Positions 25,073 to 32,844 of a DNA stretch of 64,000 bases are shown here, piece after piece. This stretch comes from 3107 sp965216225 (GTDB taxonomy: Bacteria; Pseudomonadota; Alphaproteobacteria; Rhodobacterales; Rhodobacteraceae). Every line of letters begins with the position of its first letter. Within the stretch, counting starts at the first letter, position 1. The notes beneath the pieces were generated by a model that did no database searches, was not told where the DNA came from, and worked only from the letters and a program-made list of their open reading frames with translations. The stretch lies in contig CBDCFF010000029.1 in NCBI GenBank assembly GCA_965216225.1, positions 62,001 through 126,000 of the forward strand. The letters are read 5' to 3'. The translations under genes and the position numbers were made by a program.

Positions 25073-25458
25073 GACATCAGCCCCTTCAGCAGCCGCGCCA
25101 GCACATCAGGATCGAACCCACCCTCGGCGCTGATCCGGTGACCGCCAGCCAACTCAATCTCGATACCGCCACCGAAGGCGACGGGACCGGATGGCTGCGC
25201 CGGTTCCGGATGTGAAGCAGCCGGAGAAATCTCAACCGGCAGAAACACAGATCCAGCTACGACCTCGATGAAATCTGGCGCAAAACGCGGGTCCTTCAGC
25301 CATTTGAAGATCAGATTGGCGTTCATCGCGTAGCGCCGCGCAACCTGAGCCACAGAAACACCCGGCGCGGCAGTCTGCAGGCAGATCGAACGCTTCTCGT
25401 CGTCCCACCAAATTCGCTTCTTGCGCCTGCCAGCCATAGAGTGCCTCATGGTGTCCAC
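25069..25458 (-). CDS. tnpA: IS66-family accessory protein TnpA
   Basis: The 129-residue protein has a helix-turn-helix of the IS66 OrfA type (DDEKRSICLQTAAPGVSVAQ, VARRYAMNANLIFKWLKD). A start at MAGRRKKR (25437) is as good as the longer one. Upstream lies an inverted repeat GTGTCCAC...GTGGACAC around 25450-25473, a possible operator or promoter element. It is the first gene of the tnpABC operon. Confidence 0.88.
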   Translation of the reverse strand: MDTMRHSMAGRRKKRIWWDDEKRSICLQTAAPGVSVAQVARRYAMNANLIFKWLKDPRFAPDFIEVVAGSVFLPVEISPAASHPEPAQPSGPVAFGGGIEIELAGGHRISAEGGFDPDVLARLLKGLMS

Positions 25459-25496
25459 TATCGATGGTGGACACTATCGGCTCCTCCGCCCCCGCG

Positions 25497-26696
25497 TTAG
25501 GTCCGGTTCAACGGACGCTTACCACATATATTCAAATCCGCCATATACATCGCTGCAACCGTCATATTCTGGCTATGTGGCCTGACCCTGGTCACCTGCC
25601 TCCAAAGTTCGGCACATGAGTTTTGTTGGGCGCGTTGGCAGAACCGCTTGACAGAGGCGAGGATATGGTCGGCGGGTTTGACCCATTTGCAGGGTTTGGG
25701 GTTTTCGTTATGGGCCTCGATAAATGCAGCGATATCGGCTTCCGGTTCCGCCGTTGAACGATGGACGCCGCGCTGCAGTTGCTTGCGCGTCAGTTCAGCA
25801 AACCAACGCTCCACCTGATTGATCCAACCAGCCGGGGGCGGTGTGAAGTGGACATGCCAATGCGGGCGGCGTGCCAGCCAGGCCTTGATCTTCGGGGTTT
25901 TGTGGGTGGCGTAATTGTCCATGACGATATGCACCTCCGGCCCGTCCGGCATCTGCCGGTCGATCTGTTTGAAGAAGTCGAGGAACTCGGTGGCGCGGCG
26001 CCGCTTGTAGCATTTGCCGATCACGGCGCCGGTGGCGATATCCAGTGCTGCAAAAAGCGACGTCGTGCCGTGTCGGATGTAGGTGTGGGTGCGCCGCTCG
26101 GCCACGCCGGGCGCCATTGGCAGCACAGGCTGTTCGCGATCCAGCGCCTGGATTTGCGATTTCTCGTCAACACACAACACGACAGCCCTGTTCGGCGGTG
26201 ACAGGTACAGCCCGACGATATCGTGCACCTTGTCCACGAACAGCGGGTCGGTTGAGAGCTTGAATGTCTCGCTTCGGTGCGGTTGCAGGCCGAACCCGTT
26301 CCAAATCCGCCGGAGGGTGGTGTGCGACAGTCCCGTCGCGGCTGCCATGCTTCGGAGCGACCAATGGGTCGCATCCCTCGGGGTCGTGTTCAGCGTGCGC
26401 TCAATCACCGCAGTCACCTGATCGTCCGACACGGTGCGCGGGCGACCGGAGCGGTATTCGTCGGTGAGACCTTCAATCCGGCATCGCACAAAACGTCTGC
26501 GCCATTTGCCGACTGTGTGTTCATGCACCCCAAGCCGGGCCGCCACTTCCTTGCTCGCCAATCCATCGGCGCACAGCAGGATCATCCGGCATCGGTCCGA
26601 CAGCGAACGTGCCGCTTTGTGACGCCGAACCTGACCCTCGAGAAAACGGCGCTCATCTTCGCTCAGAACCACTGCATCCGCCAAACGTCCCACCAT
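25497..26696 (-). CDS. IS630-family transposase, copy 2 (intact, extended C-terminus)
   Basis: The 399-residue frame is continuous where copy 1 has TGA. It carries the helix-turn-helix VAARLGVHEHTVGKWRRRF, and DDE motifs VLCVDEKSQIQ, HIVMDNYATHK and AGWINQVERWFAEL. Its natural stop (TAG in copy 1) is TGG here, so translation passes the element end and adds about 32 residues encoded by the IS5 and IS66 fragments (WRQVTRVRPHSQNMTV...). Whether that tail disturbs activity is unknown. Start ATG 26694-26696. Confidence 0.9.
   Translation of the reverse strand: MVGRLADAVVLSEDERRFLEGQVRRHKAARSLSDRCRMILLCADGLASKEVAARLGVHEHTVGKWRRRFVRCRIEGLTDEYRSGRPRTVSDDQVTAVIERTLNTTPRDATHWSLRSMAAATGLSHTTLRRIWNGFGLQPHRSETFKLSTDPLFVDKVHDIVGLYLSPPNRAVVLCVDEKSQIQALDREQPVLPMAPGVAERRTHTYIRHGTTSLFAALDIATGAVIGKCYKRRRATEFLDFFKQIDRQMPDGPEVHIVMDNYATHKTPKIKAWLARRPHWHVHFTPPPAGWINQVERWFAELTRKQLQRGVHRSTAEPEADIAAFIEAHNENPKPCKWVKPADHILASVKRFCQRAQQNSCAELWRQVTRVRPHSQNMTVAAMYMADLNICGKRPLNRT
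25523..25590 (+). pseudogene. IS5-family transposase 3' end remnant (inverted copy of 20313-20444)
   Basis: On the plus strand it reads HIFKSAIYIAATVIFWL followed by the end GGCCTGACCCTG. It is the same IS5 terminus as at 20313 but in opposite orientation, with the stop codon changed from TGA to TGT. It is bounded by the IS66 and by IS630 copy 2. Confidence 0.82.
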
Positions 26697-26754
26697 CGCA
26701 ACATCCTTCTCAATACCCGCTCAGTCAATGATACAAAGTACAATTCCGGGGGAC
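25591..26754 (-). mobile_element. IS630-family element B, copy 2
   Basis: Same length as copy 1 (1164 bp). The right end ...CCGGGGGAC is followed by TA at 26755-26756, next to the ATPase gene; the left end abuts an IS5 remnant with no TA. This copy has the intact transposase frame and may be the active source. Confidence 0.88.
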
Positions 26755-26759
26755 TAGAT

Positions 26760-28004
26760 TCATTTTGACGACCAAAGACAGGAGAGTGGCGCGGCAATCA
26801 TCTTGTCCGCGAATGGAACGATCTGATCATGGTCATAAAGGACGATGCCTTGGATAAATTTATCACCGCATGCATCTGCTAGCTTCCGCATTCCGGAAAA
26901 ATCGTCGGACGACACTGTTGCCGACGATTTCACCTCAACGCCAACGATCTCACCACGCTGGTTTTCAATAACGACATCAACTTCGTTTTTGTCCTTGTCC
27001 CGAAAATGAGAAAATGAGCATCTGTGTTCGCTCCATGTGGCGATCTTTTGAAGTTCGCTGAAGACGAATGTCTCAAGGACCGCTCCAAAAGATGTTTTAT
27101 CCTTACAAACTATGTCCGGCGAGATACCTCGCAGTGTGGCAAGCAGTCCCGCATCCAGGAAATGCAGTTTGGGCGATTTCGTGAGGCGCTTAAGCTTGTT
27201 GGTGAACCACGGCTGAAGGGTGTGGACGATGAAGAGGCTCTCAAAGGCGCGCACATATTTCTGAGTGGTTACGTGGTTGAGATTGATTGCGCCTCCAATG
27301 CCCGAATAATTGACAAGCTGTCCGGAATGCTCCGCCAACATATTCAGCAGCTTTGGCATTATGGCGAGTTGTTCGATCTGGGCGATGTCACGGACATCGC
27401 GCTGAACGATAGCGTCCACATAACCATGGTACCAGTCCTGCTTGCGGCCCCATCTTTCACGGGCGAGCGCTTCGGGGTATCCGCCTGCCAGAACAATTTC
27501 TATGAGATCATCACCAAGTATCGTGTTCTCGACCGTCGGCGGAACACCGTCGAATGCGTTGTCCAAGAATGTCGATTTGGTGCCCTGTATCTCTGATCGA
27601 GAGAGAGGCAAAAGCTTTATGACCTCCATCCTGCCGGCAAGTGAATCCGCGACCTTGGGGACGGTCATGAGGTTGGCGGAGCCAGTCAAGAGGAACCGAC
27701 CGGGCGTTTTATCCCGGTCGACTTCGGTCTTGATGGATAACAACAGGTCGGGAGCGCGCTGAATTTCGTCTATGACAGCTCGATCAAGTCCGCGCAGGAA
27801 GCCTACCGGATCTCCGTTTGCTGCCGCGAGAACGGTCGCATCATCAAGGGTGAAGAAGGGTATTTCATCCGCAGCGAAGTCAGTTGCAAGGGTTGTTTTG
27901 CCCGACTGTCTGGGTCCGGAGATCAATACGACGCGGGTATCAGCAAGCGCTTCCTGTATCCTGTATTTGGCGAAACGCTCGTACATTCGCGGCTCTTCTT
28001 TCAT
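26760..28004 (-). CDS. AAA-family ATPase with DUF4143-type C-terminal domain
   Basis: This family combines an AAA ATPase with a nuclease-like C-terminal domain; its role is uncertain. Seen: Walker A ISGPRQSGKTTLA (about residue 22), Walker B VIDEIQRAP, sensor LLTGSANL, then the DUF4143 part (LVNYSGIGGAI, HFLDAGLLATL) and a restriction-endonuclease-like core NEVDVVIENQRGEIVGVEVK (D...E-x-K). I start at MKEEPRMYERF, as the upstream 30 codons look non-coding. Base composition is lower in GC than the housekeeping genes, which suggests transfer. It is complete, but its last codon lies only a few bases from the TA of the composite transposon. Confidence 0.82.
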   Translation of the reverse strand: MKEEPRMYERFAKYRIQEALADTRVVLISGPRQSGKTTLATDFAADEIPFFTLDDATVLAAANGDPVGFLRGLDRAVIDEIQRAPDLLLSIKTEVDRDKTPGRFLLTGSANLMTVPKVADSLAGRMEVIKLLPLSRSEIQGTKSTFLDNAFDGVPPTVENTILGDDLIEIVLAGGYPEALARERWGRKQDWYHGYVDAIVQRDVRDIAQIEQLAIMPKLLNMLAEHSGQLVNYSGIGGAINLNHVTTQKYVRAFESLFIVHTLQPWFTNKLKRLTKSPKLHFLDAGLLATLRGISPDIVCKDKTSFGAVLETFVFSELQKIATWSEHRCSFSHFRDKDKNEVDVVIENQRGEIVGVEVKSSATVSSDDFSGMRKLADACGDKFIQGIVLYDHDQIVPFADKMIAAPLSCLWSSK

Positions 28005-28168
28005 CCGACGGATTGAAAATACAACACCGACTGATTGAAAGTCAATGCCCGTCCAATTGAAATTAAAGAACCGACCGATTGAAATCGCACGCAAGTCAGT
28101 TAAGGTTTGATGATGACAGAAAGTAGACTGCCCTGATGGTCATGCAAAAGGGGTCTATTACGGGAGAG

Positions 28169-28415
28169 GGCTCTGTTGCAAATTATCATGCGACCGGCAG
28201 TTTGGCTAAGAATTGCCTTTTGGTTTCATGTTGCCAGACGGTTTTCGAGCATGGACATCGCCTCGGATAGCCCACAGGGGCCCAGGCCAGATGCCCGCTC
28301 GATCATCCGGACTTCGCCGTTCATGTCGTTCGTGAGATTGAAAGCCGATCCCTGGCCCTTGCGCAACGCTCGCATGACTTCGAACCCCCTGATAGTGGCA
28401 TATGTAAAGTGTTCC
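28169..28415 (-). mobile_element. IS6-family remnant: one end and transposase C-terminus
   Basis: GGCTCTGTTGCAAAT at 28169-28183 is an IS6-type terminus. On the minus strand the sequence reads TIRGFEVMRALRKGQGSAF and GEVRMIERASGLGP, the usual C-terminus of an IS6-family transposase, ending at 28226. The rest of the element is missing. Confidence 0.75.
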
Positions 28416-28431
28416 GAATTTGTTCTTGATC

Positions 28432-28452
28432 CTGGCGCCGCATAGGCGCCAG
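28432..28452. promoter_or_regulatory. Palindrome before the ribbon-helix-helix gene, candidate operator
   Basis: CTGGCGCC (28432-28439) and GGCGCCAG (28445-28452) are exact reverse complements with a five-base spacer, ending 8 bp before the ATG of the small DNA-binding-type protein at 28461. Such placement suits autorepression. Confidence 0.5.
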
Positions 28453-28460
28453 AATGCAAT

Positions 28461-28670
28461 ATGAGCGCAGTTCCGGACAAAACCGATGATCGCACCCGAC
28501 AGAGCCTCAGGCTTGATCCCGCCTTGTGCGCGATGATTGACCGCGCCCGCTTGCAACGGCCCGGAAACGTGTCTCGAAATACATGGATAACAGAAGCGAT
28601 TCTCGAAAGACTGGATCGCAAGCACGAGCAGGAACCGCCCGGAGCGGCCAGGGGCGCCGTCGATGTTTGA
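28461..28670 (+). CDS. Small ribbon-helix-helix-type DNA-binding protein
   Basis: The 69-residue protein has RTRQSLRLDPALCAMIDRA followed by VSRNTWITEAILERLDRK, the strand-helix-helix pattern of MetJ/Arc/CopG repressors. The palindrome just upstream is a likely target. The stop overlaps the methylase start (ATG 28664), so the pair forms an operon in which the small protein probably controls methylase expression. No good Shine-Dalgarno is visible before the ATG. Confidence 0.7.
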   Translation: MSAVPDKTDDRTRQSLRLDPALCAMIDRARLQRPGNVSRNTWITEAILERLDRKHEQEPPGAARGAVDV

Positions 28671-28746
28671 TTTCTATGAATTCTTCGCAGGTGGTGGCAT
28701 GGCCAGGGCAGGGCTTGGCAACAAGTGGAAATGCCTCTTCGCTAAT
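28664..28746 (+). pseudogene. DNA (cytosine-5-)-methyltransferase, N-terminal fragment
   Basis: The reading MFDFYEFFAGGGMARAGLG, then NKWKCLFAN, is motif I (SAM-binding FAGGG) and the start of motif II of a C5 methylase. It is cut after 28 codons by the IS481 element at 28747. I do not see the rest of this gene elsewhere in the window. The ribbon-helix-helix gene is its upstream partner. Confidence 0.8.
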
Positions 28747-29725
28747 TGTCACATCCCGTGTGATTGTACGGCTTCTTTCTGAAGAGTTCGGGCTTTTCTT
28801 GATGCCAGTCCTTGAGCGCATCGATTGGCGTGCGGCCTTTCAGAACGGATTGCGGCAGCTGGCCGTTGTAGAGGCGGACGTAGCGGAGAAGCGTCTGTTC
28901 GAGGTCCTCGCCGCTGCGGAAACGGTGGCTCTGGAGCACGTCCTCGATCCGACCGTTGAAACGCTCGACCATGCCGTTGGTCTGCGGCCGCATCGGTGGG
29001 GCCAGGCGATGCTCGATCCCGAACCCGGCGCAGAGGCGGTCGAACTCATGATTGCCGGTCGCGGCGCGGCGGCGAAGGCCGAAGAGCCTGTCGGTGAACT
29101 CCTTGCCATTGTCCGTCAGCACGCGGGTGATCCGCATCGGGGCGGCGCGCTCCAGATCGCGCAGGAACCGGCGGGCGTTGGCCGCAGTCTTCGCCGGATG
29201 GATGCGCACGAAGACCCGGCGGGTGGCGCGGTCGATCGCGACGAACAGATACCGGCGCTTCTCCTCATCGGCCATCTGCGGCAGGTATTTCACGTCGATG
29301 TGGATGTAGCCGGGCTCGTATGCCTTGCAAGGCTTGTGCGCGGGCTTCGCCACCTTCGGCTTCAGGTCACGGAGGGAGCCGACCCCATGACGGCGCAGGC
29401 ATCGGCGCAGGCATCGGTCCAGCCCGGAGCGCGAGACGTTCGGGTTGAGAAACTCGCGGACCACGGCGAGCAGGTCGTCGAGCGGCAGCAGCAGACTCTG
29501 TCTCAGCGAGACCGCCACGGCCTCCTGCGCCGGTGTCAGCGTGGTCTGCAACCTGTGCGCCGTGTGGCTCCGGTCGTGGACGGTATCGCGCTTGCGCCAC
29601 TTCCAAACGGTCTGCTCCGAGATGCCATAGCGCTCGGCCACGATCCACGCGGGCTCTTTGCTCGCCTGGATTGCGGCCCGGATCTTCGGCGTCGTCGTCG
29701 CCTGCTTGTGCAAAGAAATCAGCAT
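28742..29725 (-). CDS. IS481-family transposase
   Basis: The 327-residue protein has an N-terminal helix-turn-helix (WIVAERYGISEQTVWKWRKR) and an integrase core with YIHIDVKYLP (Asp), VLTDNGKEFTD (Asp) and PQTNGMVERFNGRIEDVL (Glu). It ends in LRRKP-like basic residues, then GCDN. The stop codon (28742-28744) is outside the element end and is supplied by the methylase sequence. Otherwise it looks complete. Confidence 0.88.
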   Translation of the reverse strand: MLISLHKQATTTPKIRAAIQASKEPAWIVAERYGISEQTVWKWRKRDTVHDRSHTAHRLQTTLTPAQEAVAVSLRQSLLLPLDDLLAVVREFLNPNVSRSGLDRCLRRCLRRHGVGSLRDLKPKVAKPAHKPCKAYEPGYIHIDVKYLPQMADEEKRRYLFVAIDRATRRVFVRIHPAKTAANARRFLRDLERAAPMRITRVLTDNGKEFTDRLFGLRRRAATGNHEFDRLCAGFGIEHRLAPPMRPQTNGMVERFNGRIEDVLQSHRFRSGEDLEQTLLRYVRLYNGQLPQSVLKGRTPIDALKDWHQEKPELFRKKPYNHTGCDN

Positions 29726-29817
29726 GTCTTGCCTCCGTCCCGAATCTCACGCAAGATCGATCTTGCCATGAACAGGCCAGAGCGGCGAGGGTCTATCTGA
29801 TCGTCCGGGATGGAACA
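28747..29817 (-). mobile_element. IS481-family element
   Basis: The ends are TGTCACATCCCGTGTGATTG and, reversed, TGTTCCATCCCGGACGATCA. It disrupts the cytosine methylase. A partial copy of its left end lies at 31191-31254. The right end directly abuts the IS256 element, so any target duplication has been lost. Confidence 0.83.
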
Positions 29818-31123
29818 GTGTATCTGTCCCGGACCATGGGGGTTTCAAATACAGTCACGCATTGAAGCGCTCGTCGAACATAATAGCGAACTGGTTGCGG
29901 GCTGCAAACCATTCCCGAACATTCCTGCCGCCTTTCTCGAAGTTGCGGATGGCCAGATGGATCAGCTTTGTTGCGGCCTGATCGGTCGGGAACGATCCGC
30001 GGGTCTTGATTGATTTGCGGATCACCCGGTTCAGGCTCTCGATGGCGTTGGTGGTGTAGATGATCTTTCGGATCGCCGGATCGAAGGCGAAGAACGGGAT
30101 TACTTCCTGCCATGCCCGTCGCCAGGCCGGGGCGATGGAGGCGTATTTACCGGCCCATTTCTCCTCGAATGCGTCCAGTTCATCGGCGGCCTGATCGGCG
30201 GTGGCGGCGCTGTAAATCCGGCGCAGGTCAGTGGCCACTCCCTTGCGGTCTTTCCATAACTTCTGCGAGCAGAAGTTCAGGGAGTGGCGCACCAGGTGGA
30301 CAATGCAGGTTTGCACCGTGGTCTGCGCAAAGGCGGCGGTGATCGCCTCCGGGAAGCCTTTGAGCCCGTCAACGACGGCGATCAGAATGTCCTGGACACC
30401 CCGGTTCTTCAGCTCGTTCATCACCGACAACCAGAATTTGGCCCCCTCGTTATCAGCGATCCACAGGCCCGGGACCTCGCGCACGCCGTCCCGGCTGACC
30501 CCCAGGGCGATGTAGATGGCCTTGTTCTTCACCATGCGGCTGTCGGCGTCGCGGATCTTCACCCGCAGCGCGTCGAAGATCACGATCGGATACATCCGCT
30601 CCAGCGCCCGGCTTTGCCAGTCGCGCACCTCGTCGTGCACGGCGTCGGTGACGCGGCTGATCAAATCCGGCGAGACCAGAAGACCGTAGATATCCTCAAG
30701 ATGGGCGCGGATGTCGCGGACGGTCAGTCCGGCGGCATAGAGGCCGATGATCCTGTCATCCATCCCGTCGATCCGGGTCTGGCCCTTCTTCACCAGTTCC
30801 GGCTCAAAACTGCCATCCCGATCACGGGGCACGGAAATCGGCGCCTCGCCGATCTGGCCCTTCAGGCGCTTGCCTGCTGTGCCGTTGCGCCGATTGGACT
30901 GACCCGGAGGTGCATCCTTGCCTTCTTCATAGCCCGGATGCGCGGTCAGTTCGGCCCCAAGCATCCGCTCCATCAGTTTGATCCTGAGCTCTTTCAGCAG
31001 CCCGGTATCGCCAAGCAGGTCTTCAGGCCGCTCGCAGCCTTCCAGAAGTTCGTCCGGAAGTTCCCTGGATATCGTCATCGTCATGGCTCCTCTCTCAAAG
31101 CATGGTACAGATCACAGATACAC
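29818..31123 (-). mobile_element. IS256-family element 1
   Basis: The ends are GTGTATCTGTCCCGGACCATG and, reversed, GTGTATCTGTGATCTGTACCATG. The transposase is intact. The left flank is the IS481 end and the right flank AGAGGATCGG, with no matching duplication. Confidence 0.88.
29855..31084 (-). CDS. IS256-family (mutator-type) transposase
   Basis: The 409-residue protein shows the family's pattern: NGTAGKRLKGQIGEAPISVP, PRDRDGSFEPELVKK, the first catalytic Asp in YPIVIFDALRVKIRD, the second in VVDGLKGFPEAI, the C..H pair in VQTCIVHLVRHS, and the final Glu in TTNAIESLNRVIRK. It is full length with a normal start MTMTISRELPDE. It is a different type from the other IS256 copies in this window (start MTKSTITPL). 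Confidence 0.92.
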   Translation of the reverse strand: MTMTISRELPDELLEGCERPEDLLGDTGLLKELRIKLMERMLGAELTAHPGYEEGKDAPPGQSNRRNGTAGKRLKGQIGEAPISVPRDRDGSFEPELVKKGQTRIDGMDDRIIGLYAAGLTVRDIRAHLEDIYGLLVSPDLISRVTDAVHDEVRDWQSRALERMYPIVIFDALRVKIRDADSRMVKNKAIYIALGVSRDGVREVPGLWIADNEGAKFWLSVMNELKNRGVQDILIAVVDGLKGFPEAITAAFAQTTVQTCIVHLVRHSLNFCSQKLWKDRKGVATDLRRIYSAATADQAADELDAFEEKWAGKYASIAPAWRRAWQEVIPFFAFDPAIRKIIYTTNAIESLNRVIRKSIKTRGSFPTDQAATKLIHLAIRNFEKGGRNVREWFAARNQFAIMFDERFNA

Positions 31124-31190
31124 AGAGGATCGGACACTCTCCCAGAGCTTGATGTTTAAGCCTCAAACTACTAATGGCGCATAGTCAAAT

Positions 31191-31254
31191 ATATAACTCC
31201 CCAAGAAAAGCCCGAACTCTTCAGAAAGAAGCCGTACAATCACACGGGATGTGA
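31191..31254 (+). mobile_element. Terminal remnant of the IS481 element
   Basis: The reverse complement of this stretch repeats the IS481 end at 28747-28810 (TGTCACATCCCGTGTGATTG onward, and GAAGAGTTCGGGCTTTTCTTG). Only about 64 bp remain, ahead of the IS256-2 copy A. The neighbouring 31124-31190 holds nothing I can identify. Confidence 0.75.
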
Positions 31255-31751
31255 CACTGGCCCCATGTCGCCTCTGCCTTGAGTTATAGCCGAAAGTTGG
31301 TGATGGCGCTGATTGGCGGCATATCATGGCGTTGTTCACACGCCGCAATTCTCAGCAGAGAAAAGGATATGCCACATGACGAAGTCTACCATCACGCCGT
31401 TGCCCGATCCATCGGGATTTTCGTCTGACCCGCTGACCGACATCCTGCAAACCGGCGCGCGCCAACTGCTCAAACAGGCGGTGGAAGCGGAATTGGCCAC
31501 GCTCCTCGCCGCCCATGCCCGCGAGGTGACGGACGATGGCCGTGCGCGGCTGGTGCGCCATGGTCATCTGCCCGAGCGCGAGGTTATGACCGGCATCGGC
31601 CCGGTACCAGTGAAGGTGCCGCGGGTGCGGGACCGGGGCAATGTGGACGAAAAGATCCGTTTCGCCTCGTCGATCTTGCCGCCCTGGCTGCGCAAGACCA
31701 GATCGATTGAGGAACTGCTGCCGTGGCTCTACCTCAAGATATCTGTCTTGG

Positions 31752-32667
31752 TCAAGGTTTGATTTTGGACCACTGGCGGTTTTCGCGGATCAAGGTATTT
31801 GCGAGGATGATGAGCTTGCGCATGATTGCCACAAGGGCGACCTTGGCTTTCTTGCCCTTTTGACGCAAAGCCTTGTAGACGCAGGTGAGTTGGGAATTGC
31901 AGCGCGCTGCGACGAGGGCGGGCATGTAGAGCGCCTGGCGAAGCCCGGCTCGTCCGCCTCCGATTTTCGCTCTGGCTGTCCATTTGCCGGACGTGCGCAC
32001 GAAGGGAGCCAGGCCCGCAAGCGCGGCGGCCTGCCCGGGCGTCAAGGTTCCGATCTCCGGCATTTCGATGAGTATTGCGACGGCAGGGGATCGACCGCAG
32101 GATCTCGAACTGTCTGGCAAGCTTTGCATCCTCGCAGATACGCTTCTTCAACTCGGCATCGAGTTGGGCAAGTTGCTTTGCAATCTGGCGCATCCTGGTT
32201 TTCAGTTGCGCCTTGACGAGTGTGTTGCGCGCACCGCAGAGCCGGTTCCGGCAGGCAGTCCGGTCCTTGATGAGAGCGCTCCGGGCGACATGCACCTCCC
32301 GCAGATCGTTCATGGGTTCATCGCGCAACGGTGAAGCCTTCAGGTCAAGCATCGCCCCCATGCGGGCCAGCAGTTCCGCATCGATCCGGTCAGTTTTGGC
32401 GGACTGGCCGACCGCTTCGGCGAAGCGGCGGGCGCGTTTGGGGTTCACCTTGACCATGGCGTGAGCCGTCTTTGAAAGGCGGGCCTCCAGATCGCGATGA
32501 TAGCGTCCTGCAGGCTCGTAGACGACGCGGCAGCACTGCGGGCCGATCCAGTTCTTCAGCGTCTTCAGTCCTGTCCGGTCGTTGGTGAAGCGTTTCGCCT
32601 TGCCATCGCTCAGGCGATGGGTGTCGAGATGATCTTTCGAGATGTCGATGCCGATGGTATCATTCAT
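31752..32667 (-). pseudogene. IS110-family transposase, frameshifted
   Basis: IS110 transposases are RuvC-like DEDD enzymes guided by a bridge RNA. The N-terminal part from MNDTIGIDISKDHLDTHRL to FEILRSIP has the DEDD start (GIDISKD), VYEPAGRYHRDLE and KTDRIDAELLARM. Near 32080 the frame changes: the C-terminal part AVAILIEMPEIGTLTPGQAAALAGLAPF, with the conserved serine region GRAGLRQALYMPAL, is in another frame. A short deletion at RSIP explains it. Without repair the enzyme would lack its Tnp serine domain. Confidence 0.88.
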
Positions 32668-32806
32668 GACCTTTTCGTCTCCCGTTCTTGTCATACGAGG
32701 CAGGGGTGTTCCCTCCTCCACTATCTGTTCGGGTTCATCAAAAGGGCGGGGGTGATCCATCTTGAGAACGGTCCTCAAAGACCAGGGCATCATCGATCCA
32801 TCCCCC

Positions 32807-32844
32807 GCCACCCCTCGGGCCGCTGCAGCGGCCCGAGGGGTGGC
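32807..32844. repeat. 38-nt perfect palindrome in the IS110-1 upstream non-coding region
   Basis: The left arm GCCACCCCTCGGGCCGCTG is followed directly by its exact reverse complement. A second small stem (CGTATC-GCACG-GATACG, 32848-32864) follows. IS110 elements encode their bridge RNA in such non-coding ends, so this may be part of it; a regulatory hairpin is the other option. Confidence 0.85.

Larger units (their letters stand above)
23091..25522 (-). mobile_element. IS66-family element 1
   Basis: The ends are GTGACCGTTCGGTGAAGGAG and, reversed, GTAAGCGTCCGTTGAACCGG, typical of IS66. It contains tnpA, tnpB and tnpC on the minus strand. Eight-base flanks TTTCAACC and CACATATA differ, so no target duplication survives; both flanks are IS5 sequence but in opposite orientation, pointing to an inversion or deletion after insertion. 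Confidence 0.85.
19149..26754. mobile_element. Apparent composite transposon bounded by two direct IS630-family copies
   Basis: Two 1164-bp IS630-type copies in the same orientation (19149-20312, 25591-26754) enclose 5.3 kb with two inverted IS5 ends, an IS21 and an IS66. TA dinucleotides flank the unit only outside (19147-19148, 26755-26756); the inner ends abut CAGG/CCTG of the IS5 remnants. That is what one expects if the whole unit moved as a composite, although recombination between copies could also explain it. Confidence 0.55.

Noticed and set aside
28206..28625. Minus-strand frames of 131-139 codons over the IS6 remnant and the ribbon-helix-helix gene
   Set aside because: Only the IS6 C-terminal part is meaningful; the remainder is a shadow of the plus-strand regulator.
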